A DNA stretch of 64,000 nt from Hansfordia pulvinata (Eukaryota > Ascomycota > Sordariomycetes > Xylariales): contig BJKQ01000005.1 in assembly GCA_006538405.1 (NCBI GenBank), positions 124,001-188,000 on the forward strand, read 5' to 3'. The stretch's first letter is position 1; each line of letters starts with the position of its first letter. Shown here in pieces: positions 55,981-64,000 of the stretch. A program made the translations under genes and the position numbers. The notes under the pieces are model-generated. The model was not told where the DNA came from, searched no databases, and worked only from the letters and a program-made list of their open reading frames with translations.

Positions 55981-58003
55981 ATGTCTGCCTCGGTCACCCC
56001 CATCGCCCCTGACAAGCCTCAGTTCCTCGACGATGTTGTCCGGGAGCTCGGCGCTGACAAGTCACCCTCCGAGGTCTTTGCGTTCCCCCGAGACCCGAAC
56101 GGCGTCGACGACTACGAAAAGTTCACCGGCCACGACCTGGATCGCTTCGTCGAAGCCACGGTCAAATACCTCATAGCCTCTGGTCTCGAGCCCGTCAGTC
56201 TTCAGACCCAAAAAACAAAAACCCCATCCCGCTTGCCGCGCGTCCGTCCTTGCCCGTCTTCTTCGCTGACCGCCGCCGTACCAGGGGAATCATGAGCCCG
56301 TCGCCGTCTTCGCGTACTCGGGCGTCGAATTCATCAACACGGTCTTCGCCCTGAGCCGTCTGGGCTACAGCCCGGTCTTCCTGTCGGTGCGGTTGGGCCC
56401 CGTGGCGGTGGCGCACCTGCTGGAGAAGACAGGGTGCCGCGCCGTGGTCCACGGCGGGAGCGAGGAGATCCTCGGCACAGCGCGCGCCGTCCGCGAGGCG
56501 GTCCCCGCCACGAGGCTGCTGCCCATCGCGACCCGGGAGGTCTACGACGTAGCCCTGGCCCAGCCGCGCTTTGCGCCGGGGGGCGCCCACGGCGCCCCCG
56601 GCAGGGACCCGAATGCCGCCTTCGCCATCTTCCACTCGTCCGGCTCGACCGGGTTCCCCAAGCCCATCTACTGGTCCCAGAGCAACCTTTTCCAGAAGTC
56701 CCTCTTCGGCGAGGACGACGTGGACTGCTTCGTGTCCCGCCCGCTGCACTACGGCTTCTCCTTCATGGTCTTCCTGGCCGCCATCTGGCGCCGCAGCACG
56801 TGCTACGTGTACAACAACGCCGTGCCCATGACGCCGGCCGCCGCGATCAGGGCGCTCAAGGCGGCCAACGGCGAGCACATCCAGGGCGTGCCCCACACCC
56901 TGGAGCTCTTGGGCGCGAGGCCGGACGGGGTCGAGCTTTTGAAGAAGGCGAAAATGGTCACCATAGGTAGGTCTATTCCCCAGTCCCAGTCTCTTTTCAA
57001 GCACGGAGTCATGCCTAGGCGCCTCGTTTTTTTCTCTTCTTCTTTTTCCCCTGCCCATCCTTCTTCTACCCCCCCTACTTCTTCCATTCCCTCCCCTCTT
57101 GACTCGGTAGACCCGGCTAACGCTATTCGCTTCCACCCAGGGGGAGCGCGCCTGTCCGACGAGCTGGGCGACCGCCTGACGGCGCAGGGCGTGCACATCA
57201 ACAACACCTTCGGCAGCTCCGAGGCCGGGTTCCTGGGCGGCTCGGGGCGGCGCCCGCGCGGCGACCCGACGTGGGACTACATCCGGTTTATGCCGCGGGT
57301 GGTGCCGCACCTGCACATGGACCCCTGCGGCGGCGGCGGCGGCGGAGGCGACGGCAACCCCTCCTCGGACCACCCAGGAGGGGAGGAGGAGGGGCTGTGC
57401 GAGCTCGTCTACCTGCCCTCGCACCCGGGCCTCGTGGCCCCCTCCAACTCGGACTCGCCCGTGCCGGGGTCCTACCGCTCCAGGGACCTGCTGCGCCGCC
57501 ACCCGACGATCTCCGACGCCTGGAAGTTCGTCGCCCGCGCCGACGACCGCGTGACGCTGTCCGGCGGCGCCAACGTCATCCCCCTGCCGCTCGAGGGCGG
57601 CGCCCGCGACGCCGCGGGGGCCGAGCTGGTCCGCGACGCCGTCCTCGTCGGCCTCGGGCGCCCCCGGGCCGGCCTGCTGGTGTTCCGGGGCCCGGCGGCG
57701 GCGGCGGCGCGGCAGCGAAAGCACGAGCACGTACACGAGCACGAGGATGATGATGATGATGATGATGACGAAGAGGATGAGAGGGTCAGGGAGCGGATCG
57801 TCGAGGCCATCCGGCCGGCGGTGGACAGGCACAACGCTCTGTCCGAGGAGCCCGCGCGCATCCTCGCCGACATGATCCGCGTCCTGCCCGCCGGCGTCGA
57901 GCCGCCAGTGACCGATAAGGGGAACATCATCCGCGCGCAGGTGTACGAGCGCTTCGCCGGCGAGATTGACCAGATGTATGCCGCGCGGCCGCAGGCGGTT
58001 TGA
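55981..58003 (+). CDS. Stand-alone adenylation-domain enzyme (ANL superfamily, NRPS-like A domain)
   Basis: Predicted to activate a carboxylic acid as an acyl-adenylate using ATP; substrate and product unknown. Exons 55981-56193, 56285-56966 and 57141-58003 give 585 aa. Core motifs: A3 FHSSGSTGFPKPIYWSQ, A5 NNTFGSSEAGFL, A7/A8 YRSRDLLRRHP with WKFVARADDRVTLSGGANVI, and A10 TDKGNIIRAQVYERF with the catalytic lysine. The usual YRTGD is YRSRD here. There is no carrier, thiolation or reductase domain, so it resembles the A domain of adenylate-forming reductases without the rest. A Gly-rich insert and an acidic HEHEDDDDDDDDEEDE insert interrupt the C-terminal part. The 174-bp second intron contains no stop and is a multiple of three, so retention would keep the frame. 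Confidence 0.85.
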
Positions 58004-59569
58004 GTAGTAGTGTGCGTGTGTTCGTGTGCGTGTGTATGCCGTGATGATGTTCAGCGAGAAAGTTGTCTGTTTAGGAGCGTTTTTCTTAGGTAAGTCCCAA
58101 ATCTACATACAAATTGTACATATACCTAGAGTCTGGTTTCGAGGGACCTATACATACTCGCATTGGACAAATACCTGCGGCCGTTGATTCACTCCATATC
58201 TTTCATGTTGCATACTGGTAAATCCACGGATTCAATCGAGGCCTTTAAGTCTGGAGGTGAATCTTTAGCAGCTTTAAATTGAATGTCTTTGCTTACTTCC
58301 TCGTACCTTACCTTGATGACTTCTTAGTCTTTCCCAGCCAACAGCAATCTCGTACATTGGATCAAACTTGACATAATTCAATGTTGTCGCGTGAAAAGAA
58401 CGCGACGTGACCGGCCACTCCCATCAATATACTTTGAGTACCTACGCATGGACATATGGAAACACGATCGCGATTCCAGTAACGTCGGGCATTCATCTAC
58501 ATACTATGTAGGCTGCTAGGGTAGCAATTAGGTACCTAACTCAGGCCCCGAGGTGTCTACTCACGGTGTACGCGTAGAGCAGAGGGAATCGCGGCACCGT
58601 ATCCTGGGGAATACGGAGTGCCTGAGATCGACGCTGCAGGAACTGGGGAAGATGGATGCGTAGGCACCTAAGGTGCAATGGCACTCCTTACGGTACTTCC
58701 ATGTAAGTACCGCCGCACTTGGCCGCTCGATCTGCTGCCAGACAAACACGCATAGTACCGTACCTACATAGTACCTCAGATGGATGTACCTGGGTAGGCA
58801 GCCCTTCCCCTCTGAAGGTACCTAAGTCAGATATAAGTACGAGATGTAGGTACGGACGGTACTCGTTCGTGCACTCCCGCCCCAATTCGCCACTGCGGGC
58901 GACCCTCATCAGTGGAGATGCGACCTTGCCCGCTACCTCCGCCACCTCGCATCCAACGCCTGGATAACCTTTCTCTCTCGATCCGTACCGGTACGTCTGA
59001 GCCAGTGGACTGCGCCCGAAAGCCGCCAGAACTGAGCCAGAACTGATGGCCAGACCAGGTACCTATACAGCTATAGGCAGCTCTCGCTAGACATCCCCCG
59101 ATCCAATTCACGACGGGCGACCTCGAGCAAGGAAACAGCGACCGCCGCAAAGCAACAAGAGCTCCTCAGCCGGGACCATCTGACAATCTGCACACTGAAC
59201 AGAGGCAGATATACCTCTCTGCCGACCGCATTCTGCTTCACAACATCATCCACGCCCGGCACGCACTGGACTCCATCGTTATCCTGCTTGGGCCCCTCGC
59301 GTTCTCTGCATTGCGCCACACGGCCCTCCCGTCCCGCAGGGGTTCCGGCTCTGCTTGGCCGGCAGTACTAACTAAAGCCCCAGCCTGCCCATCCCCATCC
59401 GCCGTCGGTCGTTCTCGTGAAGCGTGCGTTGCCCAACGTCATACACACCTCGACTTCAACCACGATCCCGAATCCATTCGTCCCCGGCTACTCGCCTGCA
59501 ACAGGCCCCATCGACTATCCTCATCCCCTGTCGCTGCCGCCCTCCAGCCTCATTGACCCCTCGCCCGCC
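58004..59569. other. Intergenic region
   Basis: About 1.55 kb with no recognised gene; rich in TACCTA/TAGGTA words (about 58080-58850). The 3' part is the VPS17 promoter and leader. An in-frame upstream ATG at 59417 would extend VPS17 by 51 residues. Confidence 0.55.
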
Positions 59570-61543
59570 ATGGACTACCGCGCCTCGCTCGCCGACGACG
59601 AGCACCCCGCCGGCCCCTCCCCTTGGGGCGCATCGCCTCCCGTCTCTCCCCGTCGCAACGATCCCGCCAGCTTCCGCTTCGACCCGCCTGCGCAGGACAC
59701 GCCTGGCGGCTTCTCCGCCCCAGTCGATGCCAGCGAGGACCCTGCCGCCAACCCCTTCGCATCGCCGACCACTCCGCATAGCGCCACCTTCTCCGGCCCG
59801 TCGCCCGGCGCTGCTCAATCCCAAGCTGCACCTGACGCTTCACCTAGCGCCGCGGCCACATCTCAGCAAGACCCGTCGCAGGCCCCGCCCAGCCAGCAGG
59901 ACCAGCCACCCTTGCCGCCGCCGCAGCAGCAGCAGCAGCAGCAACAACAGCAGACACAACAACAACAGCAGCAGCAACCCCGGAGACCAACCGGGCCCCA
60001 GTACAAGCTACAAGCCAAGATCACCGGCCTTGAACGTACCGGAAGAAAAGACCCTATCCTGAGATTCGATGTTCATGTAGGCTTTCTACCTTGCCGGGGC
60101 ATGCCAGTGCTGCTGCTGGTTCGACCGCATGGGCTCAAGTTGCTGACCCCCTTCTCAGACCAACATCCCCAAGTTCAGGACGACCCAGTTTCGCGACGTT
60201 CGCCGCTTGCACTCCGAATTCGTCAAGCTTGGTGAGCACCTCGTGGGTGCCAATCCCGAGGCTCTGGTCCCGGCCGTGCCGCCCGCGTTGACGTCGGCCG
60301 GCGCTGGCACCGATGAGGACGAGACCCGCGTCAAAGCTCTCCTGCAGAGATGGTTCAACTACGTCTGCACCAGCGAGGTGCTCATGCGAGACGACGAGAT
60401 GGTTCTTTTTGTCGAGAGCGACTTCGGCTACAGTCCCATGGTGAAGCGTAAGCAGCCAGCTACCGGCGTGCGCCGCAAGCTGTTGAAGCAGTTTGCACCG
60501 CCCCCTGACGACACTCCCGAGCTATCTCAAGCTCGCCCTGTCGTGAAACTGTTTTATTTGGGGTCTATGGACGCTGGCCACAAGGTTGATCGCCTGGTAA
60601 AGTCTCGCAGAGGTAAGCCCCTCAGTCCCCACGCTTCTCGTAAACCGCTGACTCTCTTGGCCTTGGTAGGACTGGGATTGGCCGAGTCCGATTTCGGGGT
60701 CAAGTTGGGCGGTATGCATGTTCAAGAGCCGCACCAAGGTCTGGCTAATGCTTTCCGCAAGCTTGGAAAGGTGGTGCAGGCTGTTGGTGACTGTCACGCC
60801 GCGCAGGCCACTGCTGAGGCCACCACTATCGGCGACCCGTTCCAGTACCACTCGCAAGATGCTTTTATAGTCAAGGAGACACTGACAAATCGCCAATTGC
60901 TCATGCGCGAGCTTCTCCAGGCGCAGGAGACCACACGCAGCAAATTGAACGCCGCCGACCGTCTCAAGGCAAGCTCGAATGTCCGGCGCGAGAAGGTTGA
61001 CGAGGCCATCACTGCACTTGACGAGGCCCGCAACGTCGAGGCCGAGCTTGGGAACCGCACAACTCGCGTCACCCAGAACCTCGTCGGTGATCGTCGGCGT
61101 TGGGCCACTCGCACCGCCGCTGACTTGCGTCTCAGCATTCGGGAGTACGTCTTACGGGAGATTGAGTTTGAGCGCCGCACGCTTTCTGTACTCGAAGGCG
61201 TCCGCCCCGACGTTCGTGCCATTGATGCGTCTGGGGCCTCAGCCGTCTCGGTCGTGAGTCGCACCCTGCTTCGGTTGCTCGCCGCACCAGCATGGCTGCC
61301 AGCCAGGGTCCCAAGGGCGACTCTTGGAGTGGCCAACCTCGTCGCAATGTCGATGGCAGCTTGTCTCGCAGTGTCTCGGGAGCTTTGCCCGAGGACGATG
61401 CCGAGGGATCCGGCGTCGGAGGCGAGACTGGCGCGAAGCGTCCGGGGAGCCGCGGCGACCTGCCCGGGCTGGCCGAGGACGACGACGAAGATCGTATTGA
61501 TGCTCGAAACGCAGCCAGCCGCCTGGCCACCAGCACGTTCTAG
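59570..61543 (+). CDS. VPS17: Retromer sorting nexin Vps17, apparent 1-base frameshift
   Basis: PX-BAR sorting nexin that pairs with Vps5 to form the membrane-bending part of retromer on endosomes, recycling receptors to the Golgi. Exons 59570-60076, 60159-60612 and 60670-61543. I choose the Met giving MDYRASLADDEHPAGPSPWG. An Ala/Pro/Gln-rich N-terminus with polyglutamine precedes the PX domain (YKLQAKITGLERTGRKDPIL, then TNIPKFRTTQFRDVRRLHSE), followed by the BAR coiled coil (LTNRQLLMRELLQAQETTRS and DEAITALDEARNVEAELGNR). After RAIDASG the frame is lost; the next frame reads GLSRLGRESHPASVARRTSM and ends DDEDRIDARNAASRLATSTF. One missing G in GGGG at 61233-61236 accounts for this; restored length 611 aa. 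Confidence 0.92.
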
Positions 61544-62346
61544 TAGGTTGTCTGAGGGAGCAGCAGGCGGCGGGCGAGCCTGTTTGTTTAAGATGATAGT
61601 GCTCATATTTTGATGATGGACGAGAAGAGTATACTCCCAATAGCATGCGTTCTTTGATGTCACTTGACGTCAATGTGTAGCCCATGATGCGTCTCCATCC
61701 GATTGCTTCACACTTCGTCATGTAAGCTACTGCTTCTGGTTGATAGTTTCAACTGAGAAATTGGGAGATCAGGATCCCTGACACGCGTACCTACTTATTC
61801 ACGTTCCGAAGTCTCCCTGCGTTCGGAGAGAGCTATGCCGTTCAGATTTGAGTCGAAATCGCGACTCGGGCGCGTGTCGGGTCCACCAGGCGCCCTGATG
61901 GCTGAAGACCAGTATATGATGAGAAAAAAAAATGGACAAAGCTGGACCTTGGTAAAGGCTACGCGACAAACAGTTGCTCATCTGCTGTCTGATCCATATC
62001 ACACGAGTCGCGAAAGTGACTGGAGTCCTTCGGTTGAATGCATGCGCAGGTTGAAGCATACCTACATACAGCTATGACAAGACGTGGATTAACAACCTCC
62101 ACAGCAAAACAACAAGCTCTCGCTATCCGCTTGCAAGGAAACAAGAGAAATCAGGGCGTAAATCATAATGTGCCGTGGCCTGTCCTTCCAATAATTATCA
62201 CCCGAAGGTAATACCTCCGCCCAACGTTTCTCTCACCCAGCACACCCGTCTTCCGCCTCCACCGGCTCGAGATTGGAAAACCCCTTCTCGCTTTGACCTC
62301 GGCCACATCCCCTGAACGACCCAGAACCGGCCCCGGAACGGCTGCG
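61544..62346. other. Convergent intergenic region
   Basis: Between the 3' ends of VPS17 (+) and the Q-rich gene (-). No gene recognised. Confidence 0.6.
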
Positions 62347-62792
62347 TCAGTGGGGCGGCGGGTAGAAGAGCTGCTGCTGCTGCTGCTGCTGCTGCATGTT
62401 CAGGCTCTGTGAGTTTGGATGTAGATGTGGCTGGGCATGGCGCTGCTGGGGAAGAAGCTGGAGCGGGGCCGGAGGAGGGACGCGGATGACGGCGGCCAGG
62501 GCATCGGCAACTTGTTCCCGGCTGCAGGCGTGCCGGGCAGCAACCGCGGCCAGGGGAAAGGAGGCACGCGCCGTCTCGGCCACGTCGGCCAGAAGATGCT
62601 GCGGGTGCGGGTCGTTGCTGTTCTGCTGCTGCTGCTGCTGCTGCGGCGGCGGCGGCGCAGGCTGTGCTGAGGTTGTTTTTGTAGTGCTGGTGGTGGTGGT
62701 GGTGGCGGCGACTGCGTCTGCGGCATTGGTGTAATTGGGAGGGGGGAGTATTGCTGGTGCGATGCTAGCGGGGCGCGGGATTGGCTTTGTTG

Positions 62793-62835
<43 letters not shown>

Positions 62836-64000
62836 GTTTGGGAGTAGCATTGGCCTCGGGGTTGGGACCAAGACTGAATTTGTTGACCTGGTAAAGAAGC
62901 GGGGACGATGCTGTCTCTCGGTGCCGTGTCGGCGAGGCCCGCGCCGGTCGGATGGCCGCCCGGGCCCTGCCGTTCTCCCTCGGCGCTCCGGGACGGGTAG
63001 GGGCCGGGCCGCTGCTGCTGCTGCTGCTGCTGCGGGCCGAGGCCAAGGCCAAGGGTAGGGTGCGTCACCGGGGGCGGCATGCATAACGCTGCTGCAGGGT
63101 TGCCGTAGGGAGGGGCTGTGATCATGCCGCTGCTGCTGCTGCCGCCGCCGCCGCCGTCACCAGCTGGATCCAGGAACATGGGCGGTTGCGGCTGTTGATA
63201 GGGAGGACGGTACGGATATGTCTGCCCCGGCTGCACGTTGATGCCCATCGGCCAGAAGAGCCCCGCCTGCGCCTGCGCCTTCGCGAGTTTCTGCTGACGG
63301 ATCCGGATGCACGTCCGGCAGCGAGATCTGGGGCCAGACGGGGCCCCGGGCAAGGTGCAGTTGCTGCCGCGACCGTCGGCCATCGCTTTGGCGCTCTCCG
63401 GCGCGCCCCGTGTTGCCCGCGCCCGGGCCTGTTCGTCTTGCTGGCCGGCAGTGGGCATCTGCCTCTCCACCGACGGTCTCTGCTGAAGAGCTGCTTGGTG
63501 CATCTGGTGGTGCTGCGGGCTTCTTTGAACCATGCCGGCGGTCGACGGTGCTGGCCTCATTGCGCCGGGAGTTGCTTGGTGCTGGCCATTGCCCGGGTTG
63601 GCCTGACATGCTGGGCTGCTTCTTGCGATCGCCTGCTGTATCTGCGCCCCAATAGGCGGCGGCGGCGGCAGGGGCGTCGTGTCGGTAGCCCCGTGATGAG
63701 GGATAGCTTGAGACGTCTGCCTGTGCGGAGGCGGCTCCAGGTGCTCTGCCTGGGCTTGCGTGCCGCGGTAGAGATCGGCGAGGGCCTGCTGGTACTTATT
63801 CAGTGGGCCTATGAAGCCGTCTCCGGGGTAAATAGGATCGCTCGGCTGGTCTGCCGGCGCCTGAGGCACCTGTTGCTGTAACGTCTCCGTGTCGTGAGGC
63901 TGCGATGCTTCCTGGGGCGGTGCAGGGCCCCGGACAGGATGCAATTGACCAGGGCTCTGGCTGAAGGCCGGGCCGATGAGCATCGCCATGGAGGCACCGC
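62347..64000 (-). CDS. Glutamine-rich protein of unknown function; apparent frameshift, 5' end possibly outside window
   Basis: Low-complexity protein with many Gln, Pro and Ser residues. The frame begins with MAMLIGPAFSQSPGQL at 63989, but it stays open to the window edge, so the true start may lie further right. A short conserved-looking patch, SRCRTCIRIRQQKLAKAQAQ followed by GLFWPMGINVQPG, has two close cysteines and basic residues. Polyglutamine runs occur at about 62786-62835 and 63011-63035. The first frame degenerates into Arg/Ser repeats after about 62740, while the next frame gives an orderly end (LLADVAETARASFPLAAVAA, then REQVADALAAVIRVPP, ending QQQLFYPPPH). One missing base, perhaps in the G6 run 62741-62746, would give 547 aa. 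Possibly a transcription-related regulator (inference from composition only). Confidence 0.6.
62786..62835. repeat. (TTG)n-(CTG)n coding microsatellite (polyGln)
   Basis: CAA/CAG repeats on the coding (minus) strand encode about 16 consecutive glutamines in the Q-rich protein. Confidence 0.9.

Noticed and set aside
56195..57832. Minus-strand open frame of 545 codons
   Set aside because: Antisense shadow of the adenylation enzyme, whose core motifs are on the plus strand.

Overview
This window is nuclear DNA from a filamentous ascomycete (Pezizomycotina), most probably a Sordariomycete. The evidence is short introns (about 50-170 bp) with GTRNGT donors, CTRAC branch points and YAG acceptors, G+C-rich coding sequence, and homologues typical of that group: retromer Vps17, a DUF2415 WD40-like protein, a Cya5-like PPR protein, and a membrane-anchored multicopper oxidase. 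I could not run any search, so family names rest on motifs and recalled family architecture.

Layout, left to right. 1-3716 (-): LIM-LIM-RhoGAP protein, cut by the left edge. 3717-14184: a stretch of about 10 kb with no credible gene, rich in simple repeats and in a short motif, ACGAGTAC/GTACTCGT. 14185-17847 (-): large mitochondrial-type PPR protein. 18993-19492 (-): small secreted cysteine-rich protein. 20990-22913 (+): SRP68. 23401-26737 (+): type II membrane-anchored multicopper oxidase whose model needs a 2-nt microexon. 27326-29515 (-): mitochondrial Hsp70 (SSC1). 29516-34070: a second gene-poor stretch. 34071-36376 (+): DUF2415 protein. 36830-38483 (-): L-2-hydroxyglutarate dehydrogenase. 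39162-40082 (-): putative secreted or anchored Gly/Pro-rich protein. 41623-43747 (-): MFS transporter. 45338-46189 (-): kinase-like protein lacking catalytic residues. 47909-48247 (+): second small secreted cysteine-rich protein. 48905-51739 (+): mitochondrial EF-G2 (MEF2/RRF2). 52554-53871 (+): SAP-like, low-complexity, RGG-repeat protein. 54458-54528 (+): tRNA-Gly(GCC). 55981-58003 (+): stand-alone adenylation (ANL) enzyme. 59570-61543 (+): VPS17. 62347-64000 (-): glutamine-rich protein touching the right edge.

The genes do not form one pathway. Mitochondrial functions recur (PPR protein, Hsp70, L2HGDH, EF-G2), alongside protein targeting and trafficking (SRP68, VPS17) and accessory genes for secretion, transport and secondary metabolism (two small cysteine-rich proteins, multicopper oxidase, MFS, adenylation enzyme). 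I see no convincing biosynthetic cluster, transposon, rRNA or CRISPR.

Two signals matter most. First, six otherwise convincing genes (SRP68, L2HGDH, MEF2, the SAP-like gene, VPS17, the Q-rich gene) each need one extra base to restore the expected frame (two for the SAP-like gene). The change is always in the same direction and can be placed in a short G or C run, which points to systematic homopolymer under-calling in the assembly rather than pseudogenes. Second, the multicopper oxidase can only encode its invariant HLHGH copper motif if two adjacent introns, each with full signals, flank an exon of two nucleotides.
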